Shown: positions 32,003 through 39,162 of the stretch, one piece after another
Layout of the letters: the number at the start of each line of letters is the position of its first letter
How positions within the stretch are numbered: position 1 is the first letter of the stretch
From: CAZNKU01 sp045654805
GTDB taxonomy: Bacteria; Bacillota; Clostridia; Monoglobales; Firm-18
Length of the DNA stretch: 40,664 nucleotides
Reading direction: 5' to 3'
Assembly (NCBI GenBank): GCA_045654805.1
Contig: JAZOOD010000034.1
Location: 1 to 40,664 of the forward strand
Notes under the pieces: generated by a model
The model's input: only the letters and a program-made list of their open reading frames with translations
Databases searched by the model: none
Told to the model about the DNA's origin: nothing
Program-made: the position numbers and the translations under genes

Positions 32003-32413
32003 TTGAAAAAGAGAATTGTAAAATTACTATTTGTAGTTTTTGTGCTCTGTGCCTTATTTCTTGCAGGTTTGTTTTATTATTTTCATTCTACAATTAGGAT
32101 TAGTGATGAAAGTCTTGGCATTGCGAAATTTATATATGGAGATACGAAAATTAAGACAGAAATTTCAGATGAAAATTTGAATCGACTGGTAGATGTATTT
32201 GAAGGAAAAATATTGAAAATTGACTCACCTTCTTGTGGATTTACTGAAAATGTAAGCGTGAAAATTGATGATAAAACATTTTGCATTGCTTGTGATGCTT
32301 GTGGTGTTATTTATCTGCTTGAAGAGGATAAATATTTTTACCTTAGCGATGAGGAAAATGAAACTATAAGGAAAGTTTTAGAAAGCTACGGATTTGAATT
32401 TCCGTGCATCTAA
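32003..32413 (+). CDS. Array gene 3: membrane-anchored small protein
   Basis: 136 residues from a TTG start; AGGGGTGAT (31991-31999) is just upstream. A basic MKKR start and one membrane helix (about 6-25) are followed by an outer domain with conserved-looking cysteines (DSPSCGF, then CIACDACGVIYL), ending FEFPCI. The last two codons and stop (TGC ATC TAA) lie at the beginning of repeat copy C. Function unknown. Confidence 0.72.
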   Translation: MKKRIVKLLFVVFVLCALFLAGLFYYFHSTIRISDESLGIAKFIYGDTKIKTEISDENLNRLVDVFEGKILKIDSPSCGFTENVSVKIDDKTFCIACDACGVIYLLEEDKYFYLSDEENETIRKVLESYGFEFPCI

Positions 32414-32467
32414 ACCTTATGTGTCGCAATATGGATATGTTGAATATTGTCGAAAGGGTGGAGCTGT
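32405..32467 (+). repeat. Cassette repeat copy C
   Basis: Begins TGCATCTAAACC inside the 3' end of gene 3. Bases 32405-32432 are identical to 33104-33131 of copy D (28 of 28). It then reads GGATATGTTGAATATTGTCG, ending in GGGTGGAG, the ribosome site of gene 4. Confidence 0.85.
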
Positions 32468-33061
32468 ATGTTTAATTTTAAAAAGGGATGCAAAGTCCCG
32501 TTTCCCGAAAAGATATTTGAAGAATATGAAAAAACCGAATATGGATATATTGCTAATGTTAGTGTTGAAAAAACAATTGATGTTCTGAAAGAATTTGTAC
32601 GTATGCAAGATGACTTAGTGTTCTTTTTTTTGGAATTACCAACTAATTTGAATGATGAACCTAAAAAAGATAAGGTGACAAATTTTCATAAAGATATATA
32701 CTATATGGATGGCTTGACAAAAGAAGAATCCTTTTCGTTTTTGGATAGTGTAGGGGAATTACTTGCAAATGATGGACTTTGTAAATTTGGATTTGGTTCT
32801 CAAGGAAATAATGATGAAATAATGGTTGGAAAATATAATGTTATTACCATTTCGTGTCAGAAAAACAATACATATGAGAATCTATTCTATAAGAACAATA
32901 TAAAACAAACGGAAAATCTTGTGATAGCATGGGACACTTTTTCTGAGGAATCTCCTGGTGCCAGTGAAAAAATAGAACTCAACGGAAAAGATGTATATTC
33001 AATCATAGATGATTTTAAAGATTGGGGAATATATTTTGCAGAGCGAAGAATAGACGAATAG
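32468..33061 (+). CDS. Array gene 4: cytosolic hypothetical protein, immunity-like
   Basis: 197 residues, no signal or membrane segment, the only soluble product of the array. Recognisable blocks are FFFLELPTN, KDIYYMDGLTKEES, CKFGFGSQGNNDEIMVGKYN, VIAWDTF and GIYFAERR. I cannot name the family. Acidic, small and placed in an array of diverse small genes, it has the look of an immunity protein, but this is inference. GGGTGGAG at 32456-32463 fixes the ATG at 32468. Confidence 0.75.
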   Translation: MFNFKKGCKVPFPEKIFEEYEKTEYGYIANVSVEKTIDVLKEFVRMQDDLVFFFLELPTNLNDEPKKDKVTNFHKDIYYMDGLTKEESFSFLDSVGELLANDGLCKFGFGSQGNNDEIMVGKYNVITISCQKNNTYENLFYKNNIKQTENLVIAWDTFSEESPGASEKIELNGKDVYSIIDDFKDWGIYFAERRIDE

Positions 33062-33168
33062 TTTTTGGTCATAACTTAAAATGAACTTTGACCTGAAAAG
33101 ATTTGCATCTAAACCTTATGTGTCGCAATATAAATATGTCGTATATTGTCGAAAGATTGGAGGAGCAT
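33062..33168 (+). repeat. Cassette repeat copy D (full length)
   Basis: 5' half (TTTTTGGTCATAACTTAAAA…), core TGCATCTAAACCTTATGTGT, then AAATATGTCGTATATTGTCG and GGAGGAG as the ribosome site of gene 5. The peptide frame is open from an ATG at 33081 through the whole copy (MNFDLKRFASKPYVSQY…). Confidence 0.85.
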
Positions 33169-33645
33169 ATGAAAAAGAAAAGTATTATTTGTGTAACTAT
33201 AATTTCTATAGTTATAGCTTTGGCTATCTTAATTTGGCGATATTTTGGATTAGCGATTATAGTTATGATTGGAGACATGAATGTTCCTGACAAAAATGAA
33301 ATAATTGAATTAGTAAACGAAAATCAGATAGAAATAACTAATGCAATAGAAAACAATAATTTCGAAAACATAGAAAAAATCAAAGGAATAGAAAATATTA
33401 CTGTAGAAGAGAATTATATTGATTTTTATTGTGGGGGTAAAGGTATTGGTTCAGCAACAAGTTATTATGGGTTTTATTTTTCTGAAGATAATGCAATAGA
33501 TGTTAAAGAAAACATTGAATATCCAAAAGGTGAAACTTTACAACAAGATGGAAAGGGATATTCTTGGGATGAGCCTGATGGAGATAACAGGTTTTATGTC
33601 GAAAAAATTATTGATGGATTCTTTTATTATGAAAGCCATTATTAA
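33169..33645 (+). CDS. Array gene 5: membrane-anchored extracytoplasmic protein
   Basis: 158 residues: MKKK start, one membrane helix (about 6-30), a charged linker rich in E/N/I (about 35-75), and a compact outer domain with FYCGGKGIGSATSYYGFYFS and a closing FFYYESHY. The last motif recurs in small proteins of gut Firmicutes of unknown function. GGAGG at 33159-33163, within copy D, is 5 nt before the ATG. A longer reading from 33103 would be translation of the repeat itself. Confidence 0.75.
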   Translation: MKKKSIICVTIISIVIALAILIWRYFGLAIIVMIGDMNVPDKNEIIELVNENQIEITNAIENNNFENIEKIKGIENITVEENYIDFYCGGKGIGSATSYYGFYFSEDNAIDVKENIEYPKGETLQQDGKGYSWDEPDGDNRFYVEKIIDGFFYYESHY

Positions 33646-33720
33646 TTTTAGCCCTAACTTGCTATGAACTTGCGTTAAAAAGGTTTACATCTAAACCTTA
33701 TATGCCGCAATGACTAATGA
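33646..33720 (+). repeat. Cassette repeat copy E (5' half, end of array)
   Basis: TTTTAGCCCTAACTTGCTAT, hairpin AAGGTTT-ACATCT-AAACCTT (33680-33699), then TATGCCGCAAT. The SD-bearing 3' half is absent, and ridA uses its own AAGGAG. This marks the downstream border of the array. Confidence 0.75.
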
Positions 33721-33757
33721 ATATACACATTTAATTATTTTATAAGGAGAATAAAAA

Positions 33758-34129
33758 ATGAAAGAGATTAAAACAAACAATGCACCTTTGGCAATAGGTC
33801 CGTATTCACAGGCTATTGTGACAAATAATATGGTTTTTACATCAGGACAAATCCCTGTAAATCCTTTGACAGGAGAAATTCCTGAAATAATTGAGGAACA
33901 GGCAAATCAGGTTTTTATGAATCTGAAAAATTTGCTTGAAGCGTCAGGGTCAAGAATGGATAACGTAGTAAAAACAACTGTGTTTATTCAGAATATGAAG
34001 GATTTTGGAATAGTAAATAAAATTTATGAAACTTATTTTACACAGCCATATCCGGCACGTTCTTGTGTGGAAGTTTCAAAGCTTCCTAAAGATGTGCTTA
34101 TTGAGGTCGAAGCAATAGCAGAAATATAA
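33758..34129 (+). CDS. ridA: RidA family enamine/imine deaminase
   Basis: 123 residues of the YjgF/YER057c/UK114 family; hydrolyses reactive 2-aminoacrylate and related imines. Marks: NNAPLAIGPYSQAI, FTSGQIPVNP, TVFIQNMKDF and YPARSCVEVSKLPKDVLIEVEAIA with the catalytic Arg in PARS. AAGGAG stands before the ATG, and it is the first ordinary gene after the array. Confidence 0.95.
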   Translation: MKEIKTNNAPLAIGPYSQAIVTNNMVFTSGQIPVNPLTGEIPEIIEEQANQVFMNLKNLLEASGSRMDNVVKTTVFIQNMKDFGIVNKIYETYFTQPYPARSCVEVSKLPKDVLIEVEAIAEI

Positions 34130-34143
34130 TATTTGAGGTAAGT

Positions 34144-34770
34144 ATGATTGAAATTTTGTATGAGGATAACAATGTTGTGTTTTGTGTAAAGCCTGTGGGA
34201 CTTTCATCGGAAAGTGATTTACCCAATGCATTAAAGGAACAACTGAAAAGCGATATTTATACCCTGCACCGTCTGGATAAGCCTGTGGCAGGTGTAATGG
34301 TATATGCTAAAAACAGAGAAACAGCTGCAAAAATAAGCAAAAAAATTGCGGAACAAACAGACTTTGACAAAACCTATCTTGTTGTGTGCGAGGGTGAATT
34401 GGAACAGAAGGAAGGAATTATGGAGGACCTTTTGTTCAAGGATTCGGCTAAAAACAAAAGCTTTGTGGTTAAAAGTGAAAGAAAGGGTGTAAAAAAAGCG
34501 GTATTACAATATCGTGTTCTGGATTTTGCTGAATATGAAGGCAAAAAATGTTCCCTTGTTTCTGTAGCTCTTAAAACAGGAAGGAGCCACCAGATTAGAG
34601 TACAGTTTGCAAGCCGTAAGCACCCCCTGTTTGGGGATGGAAAATATGGTAGCAAAATTAATTGTAAAATAGCACTTTTTTCCTACAAAATTGAAACTAA
34701 TGACAAATCAATATGTAAAATTCCACCTTATGAAAATCCGTGGAATATATTTAATATTGGTTTATTATAA
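34144..34770 (+). CDS. RluA family RNA pseudouridine synthase
   Basis: 208 residues, a short form without an S4 domain. The catalytic motif is LHRLDKPVAGVMVYAK with Asp45; GRSHQIRVQFA and HPLFGDGKYG follow. It modifies rRNA or tRNA uridines; the target cannot be assigned. It starts 14 bp after ridA with TTGAGGTAAG as a weak ribosome site. Confidence 0.88.
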   Translation: MIEILYEDNNVVFCVKPVGLSSESDLPNALKEQLKSDIYTLHRLDKPVAGVMVYAKNRETAAKISKKIAEQTDFDKTYLVVCEGELEQKEGIMEDLLFKDSAKNKSFVVKSERKGVKKAVLQYRVLDFAEYEGKKCSLVSVALKTGRSHQIRVQFASRKHPLFGDGKYGSKINCKIALFSYKIETNDKSICKIPPYENPWNIFNIGLL

Positions 34771-34803
34771 TTATTTTGAAATAAAAATAAGTGAGGTTAA
34801 AAG

Positions 34804-36237
34804 ATGGAAAGAAAAAGCGGTGTGCTTATGCATATATCGTCTTTATACGGCGAATATTCTATTGGGAGTTTTGGCAAAGAATCTAAAGAATTTATAGATT
34901 TTTTGGCTGAATGTAAATTTTCATACTGGCAGGTTTTACCCTTTTGTATGGCAGATGACTGCAACTCTCCTTATCAGTCATATTCTACATTTGCGGGTAA
35001 TCCTTATTTTGTCGACTTGGAAATTCTAAAAAGCAAGGGTTTGGTTACAACTGATGAAATAAATTCTCAACGTCAGGAACAGCCTTACAGTGTTGAGTAT
35101 GTAAAGCTTTATCATACACGTCTTAATTTTTTAAAAGAAGTTTCAAAACGTGTAAATTTTAAAGATGATGTCAATAATTTTATAGAAAATAATCCTTATT
35201 TAAAACAATTTTGTGAATTTATGGCTTTGAAAGAGGCAAATGACAATAAGCCGTGGTATCAATGGGAAATTAATACATATAGCGAAGAAACTTTGTTTAT
35301 GTGGAAATTTATTCAGTACGAATTTTTTGCTCAATGGGCACAGGTTAAAAATTATGCTAATTCTAGGGGTATAAAAATAATAGGTGATATTCCAATATAT
35401 GTTTCATTAGACAGTGCGGATGTATGGGCAAATAAAGAACAGTTTTTACTTGACGAAAAAAATGCACCAATATGTGTGGCAGGAGTACCGCCCGATTATT
35501 TTTGTGAAGATGGTCAGCTTTGGGGTAATCCTATCTATAACTGGGAAGAAATGCACAAAAATGGTTACAAATGGTGGATAGACAGAATAAAGCATATGAC
35601 AAATATTTTTGATGGTGTGCGTATTGATCATTTTCGCGGTCTTGAATCATATTGGGCGGTGCCTTATGGTGAAAAAACTGCTAAAAACGGAAAGTGGATA
35701 AAGGGACCCGGTATGGACCTTATTAATAAAATTAATGAGATAGTGGGTGATAAACTTATAATGGCGGAAGACCTTGGTGAAATTACGCCGGAGGTTGAAA
35801 AACTTGTTAGGGACAGCGGATATCCTGGCATAAGGGTGTTTCAATTTGGGTTTTTAGGTGATTATGACAATCCTCATATGCCACATAATTACTGCAATAA
35901 CTGTGTGGCATACACCGGTACTCACGATAATAATACATTGTTAGGCTATTTGTGGGAACTTGATGAGGGTAATAAAAGGCGTATGCTTGAATATTGTAAT
36001 TATCACTCACCGGATTGGGAAAAAGGGTACGACAGCGTATTGCGCTCAATCTTCTCAAGCTGTGCAGGGTTGGTTATATTGCCTATTCAGGACCTTTTGG
36101 GTTATGGGTCAGATACAAGACTCAACATACCTGGTAAGGCTGACGGCAACTGGCAGTTCAGAATTACCAAAGACCAGCTTAACAGTATAGATAAAAATAA
36201 ATTTAGACATTTTAATGAGCTTTATAAGAGGGGATAA
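34804..36237 (+). CDS. malQ: 4-alpha-glucanotransferase (amylomaltase)
   Basis: 477-residue GH77 enzyme that disproportionates maltodextrins, feeding GlgP with longer chains. Motifs: SPYQSYSTFAGNPYFVDLE, IGDIPIYVSLDSADVWAN, GVRIDHFRGLESYW (nucleophile about Asp274), MAEDLGEITPEV (acid/base about Glu322) and YTGTHDNNT (Asp about 375). It is separated from the glg block by 20 kb. It lies 2 bp before murL, though the two have no evident functional link. Confidence 0.95.
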   Translation: MERKSGVLMHISSLYGEYSIGSFGKESKEFIDFLAECKFSYWQVLPFCMADDCNSPYQSYSTFAGNPYFVDLEILKSKGLVTTDEINSQRQEQPYSVEYVKLYHTRLNFLKEVSKRVNFKDDVNNFIENNPYLKQFCEFMALKEANDNKPWYQWEINTYSEETLFMWKFIQYEFFAQWAQVKNYANSRGIKIIGDIPIYVSLDSADVWANKEQFLLDEKNAPICVAGVPPDYFCEDGQLWGNPIYNWEEMHKNGYKWWIDRIKHMTNIFDGVRIDHFRGLESYWAVPYGEKTAKNGKWIKGPGMDLINKINEIVGDKLIMAEDLGEITPEVEKLVRDSGYPGIRVFQFGFLGDYDNPHMPHNYCNNCVAYTGTHDNNTLLGYLWELDEGNKRRMLEYCNYHSPDWEKGYDSVLRSIFSSCAGLVILPIQDLLGYGSDTRLNIPGKADGNWQFRITKDQLNSIDKNKFRHFNELYKRG

Positions 36238-36239
36238 TT

Positions 36240-37589
36240 ATGACCATGTATAATCGTTTTAGAAATGAATATCCAACTTTTAATTATAACGGATATGAAA
36301 TTTCTGAAATAGATGGCATTTATAAAATTGAATATTCTTTTGAGATAGAAGGACTTAGTGAGTTTAATCCGGTTTGGACCTTTAAAAAGGGTGAGAGTTT
36401 ACTTACTGATGACTCTACATTTGAAAATATGGTTTTTAACCTTGGTATGGTAGAACTTGTAAGTTATTGGAAGCTTACCTGTTCACCTGTTGTCAATGTA
36501 AAGTGTGGAAACTTAACAGATAAACAAATTGAGTGGTGGAAGAAGCTATATTTTAATGGCTTGGGAGAATGCTTTTATCTAAACGGAATAGAAGATACTG
36601 TTGATGATTTTATGAATATTAATTGTACCAGTTTTAAAACATTTGCACCACCTGTTAACAAGCCGTATAAAGGATGTCTTGTGCCGATAGGCGGGGGTAA
36701 GGACTCCATAGTTTCACTCGGTGTGCTTGAAGGGAACAGAGAGGATAATTATTGTTATATTATTAACCCTCGTGGGGCAACTTTAAATACCGTACAGACT
36801 GCGAAATATGAGGATAAGACAATTGTTGCAAATAGAACATTGGACAGCCGTATGCTGGAACTTAACAAAAAGGAATTTATTAACGGGCATACTCCGTTTT
36901 CTGCAATTGTTGCTTTCTCTGCTTTAATTGCTGCGTATATAAATAATGTAAAGTATATTGCCTTGTCTAACGAATCCAGTGCTAACGAGTCTACTGTAGA
37001 GGGGAGTTATGTTAATCATCAGTATTCCAAGAGTTTTGAATTTGAGAAGGATTTTAATGATTACGAAAAACAGTATATCCAAAGCGGAATTTGCTATTTT
37101 AGCTTGCTAAGACCATTGAGTGAATATCAGATTGCCGGACTTTTTGCAAGAAATAAGGAATTTTATAAGGTGTTCCGCAGTTGTAATGCAGGAAGTAAGC
37201 TGGATATATGGTGTGGTAATTGTCCAAAATGTTTGTTTGTATTTATTATAATGTCGCCATTTATTTCACCTGGTGAGCTTTGCGAAATATTTGGCAGCAA
37301 CTTGTTTGAAAAAGAAAGCCTTCGTGATGATTTTACAAAGCTTATCGGTATGTTACCCGAAAAACCATTTGAATGTGTGGGTAGCCGTGATGAAATTAAC
37401 TTTGCATTGTGTGAGACAATTAAAAAGTATGATAAATTACCTTTGCTTTTAGATTATTACATCACAACTGATGTATATAAAACATATAAGGACAAGACAA
37501 ATCCATATAATGATTATTACGAAACAACAAACCTTTTGCCTGATGAATTTGATAAAATGCTGAAGAAGGCACTTGGTTGGGAGGAATAG
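36240..37589 (+). CDS. murL: MurL-type UDP-MurNAc-L-Ala-L-Glu epimerase
   Basis: 449 residues. The central PP-loop-like motif PIGGGKDSIVSLG (about 149-161) marks an ATP-using enzyme of the MurL family, which in Xanthomonas epimerises the terminal L-Glu of UDP-MurNAc-L-Ala-L-Glu to D-Glu. Further features are SNESSANESTVEG, a Cys cluster WCGNCPKC near residue 320-328, and a C-terminal helical part. Assignment rests on family recognition plus the adjacent murD homologue, which is the characterised pairing. GAGGGGA precedes the ATG; an ATG two codons later is possible. Confidence 0.82.
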   Translation: MTMYNRFRNEYPTFNYNGYEISEIDGIYKIEYSFEIEGLSEFNPVWTFKKGESLLTDDSTFENMVFNLGMVELVSYWKLTCSPVVNVKCGNLTDKQIEWWKKLYFNGLGECFYLNGIEDTVDDFMNINCTSFKTFAPPVNKPYKGCLVPIGGGKDSIVSLGVLEGNREDNYCYIINPRGATLNTVQTAKYEDKTIVANRTLDSRMLELNKKEFINGHTPFSAIVAFSALIAAYINNVKYIALSNESSANESTVEGSYVNHQYSKSFEFEKDFNDYEKQYIQSGICYFSLLRPLSEYQIAGLFARNKEFYKVFRSCNAGSKLDIWCGNCPKCLFVFIIMSPFISPGELCEIFGSNLFEKESLRDDFTKLIGMLPEKPFECVGSRDEINFALCETIKKYDKLPLLLDYYITTDVYKTYKDKTNPYNDYYETTNLLPDEFDKMLKKALGWEE

Positions 37590-37591
37590 GA

Positions 37592-38896
37592 ATGTACCAA
37601 TTACTAAAAAATTTGGTAGCAGACAAAAAAGTATTGATTCTTGGTTTTGGCAGAGAAGGCAGGTCAACCTATAATGTTATTAAAAATATGGGTTGCAATA
37701 TTGGTATAGCCGACAAAAATGATGTAAGATTTGATGCCGATGTTGAATTTATAATTGGTGATGATTACCAAAAAGCGATTTATGATTATGATATAGTGTT
37801 CAAAAGCCCCGGTATCGTCCTTGAAGATAAAAGTGAAAAGGTACTTGTCAAAATAATTTCACAGACCGATTGTATGATAAAAAGATATAAAAATCAAATA
37901 ATCGGTATTACGGGGACTAAGGGAAAAAGTACTGTCACTACACTTACTTATCATATTCTTAAAAATTCCATTGGCAACTGCATTCTTATGGGTAACATAG
38001 GTATACCCGCATTTGATATTCTGGATGAAATTGATGATGAAAGCATATTGGTTTTTGAGCTTTCGTGCCATCAGTTGGAATATGCTCCATATTCACCCCA
38101 TACAGGAGTTTTGCTCAATATTTTTGAAGAGCATCTTGACCATTATGGTACGTTTGAAAAATATGCTGATGCCAAAAAAAATATTTACGCAAACCAATGT
38201 GCAGAAGATGTTTTAATTTGTAATCTTGACGATGTTCCACACAAAGAATACAATGATGGTAACCTTGTGAGGGTGTCTATGGATAAAGAAACGGATGTGT
38301 ATTTGAATGATAATAATATATATGACTTTGGTACAACAATACCGTTTGATGAACTAAAAAGCAATCTTTTGGGTAGACATAATATGTACAACATAGCAAT
38401 TTGTTACAATATATGTAAAAGATATGGGGTAACTTTGGAAGATTTTAAAAAGTATCTTAAAACATATAAGCCTCTCCCCCACAGACTGGAGTTTGTAGGT
38501 GAATATAACGGTGTTAAATACTATGATGACTCTATTTCAACCATAAGTGAAACTACTATACGGGGGCTTAACAGCCTTGATAATGTAGGTACTCTTATTG
38601 TTGGAGGTATGGACAGGGGAGTATGTTATGGTCCATTGATTGATTTTTTGTCAGACTATCCTGTTGACAACATTATATGTATGTATGATACGGGTAAAGT
38701 ATTGTATGATAGAATGAAAAATTTTAATGGTAAAAACGTTGTGCTTGTATCAGACTTAAAAGAGGCAGTTTTAAAGGCAAAGGAAATAACAAAGAAAGGT
38801 AAGTGCTGTCTGATGTCACCTGCTGCCGCAAGCTATGGCTTTTTTAAAAATTTTGAGGAACGTGGAGATAAATTTAAAGAATATATTGCAAAATAA
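37592..38896 (+). CDS. Mur ligase, MurD2-like (UDP-MurNAc-L-Ala:L-Glu ligase)
   Basis: 434 residues. An N-terminal Rossmann domain (VLILGFGREGRSTYNVI) is followed by the ATP loop ITGTKGKSTVTTL (residues 106-118), MGNIGIPAFD, NIFEEHLDHYGTFEKYADAK, and the C-terminal PLPHRLEFVGEYNGVKYYDDSI with TIRGLN. This is a MurD-type ligase. Because it follows murL by two bases, it is likely the L-Glu-specific MurD2 rather than the D-Glu enzyme; sequence alone does not prove the substrate. GGGAGG at 37579-37584, inside the murL end, fixes the ATG at 37592. Confidence 0.85.
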   Translation: MYQLLKNLVADKKVLILGFGREGRSTYNVIKNMGCNIGIADKNDVRFDADVEFIIGDDYQKAIYDYDIVFKSPGIVLEDKSEKVLVKIISQTDCMIKRYKNQIIGITGTKGKSTVTTLTYHILKNSIGNCILMGNIGIPAFDILDEIDDESILVFELSCHQLEYAPYSPHTGVLLNIFEEHLDHYGTFEKYADAKKNIYANQCAEDVLICNLDDVPHKEYNDGNLVRVSMDKETDVYLNDNNIYDFGTTIPFDELKSNLLGRHNMYNIAICYNICKRYGVTLEDFKKYLKTYKPLPHRLEFVGEYNGVKYYDDSISTISETTIRGLNSLDNVGTLIVGGMDRGVCYGPLIDFLSDYPVDNIICMYDTGKVLYDRMKNFNGKNVVLVSDLKEAVLKAKEITKKGKCCLMSPAAASYGFFKNFEERGDKFKEYIAK

Positions 38897-38913
38897 AACC
38901 AGAGAAGCTTTTC

Positions 38914-38957
38914 ATATGCACCTACAAATTTAAATTTTTTAGGTGCATATCTTTTTG
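38914..38957 (+). terminator. Terminator after murD2
   Basis: ATATGCACCTA (38914-38924) and TAGGTGCATAT (38940-38950), AT-rich loop, then CTTTTTG. It is the first strong terminator after 30.7 kb. Confidence 0.85.
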
Positions 38958-39091
38958 TATTTTAATACTGACGTATACATTAATATAGCTTTTTATATAA
39001 CTACTTTTAATGTTTATTTTATGCTCAATAATAAAAAAATTGTAGTATAATATTTTTTTTTGGTAATTTTGCATCATTTTTTTAAAAAAGC

Positions 39092-39120
39092 TTGCATTTA
39101 ATGATTTGTAGTATTATAAT
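39092..39120 (+). promoter_or_regulatory. Promoter of the malic enzyme gene
   Basis: TTGCAT (39092-39097), 17-bp spacer, TATAAT (39115-39120). The rest of 38958-39091 is AT-rich with no other feature I can support. Confidence 0.7.
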
Positions 39121-39162
39121 TTTGATAGGAATATTTAAGGATGATTTTGGGAGGTAATATAG

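Noticed and set aside
33103..33168. Longer N-terminus for array gene 5
   Set aside because: These codons are repeat copy D read in another frame; GGAGG and ATG at 33169 followed by MKKK and a membrane helix give a normal start.
30791..33720. Repeat array as CRISPR
   Set aside because: Repeats are diverged, of unequal length and 300-600 bp apart with genes between; no cas gene is present.
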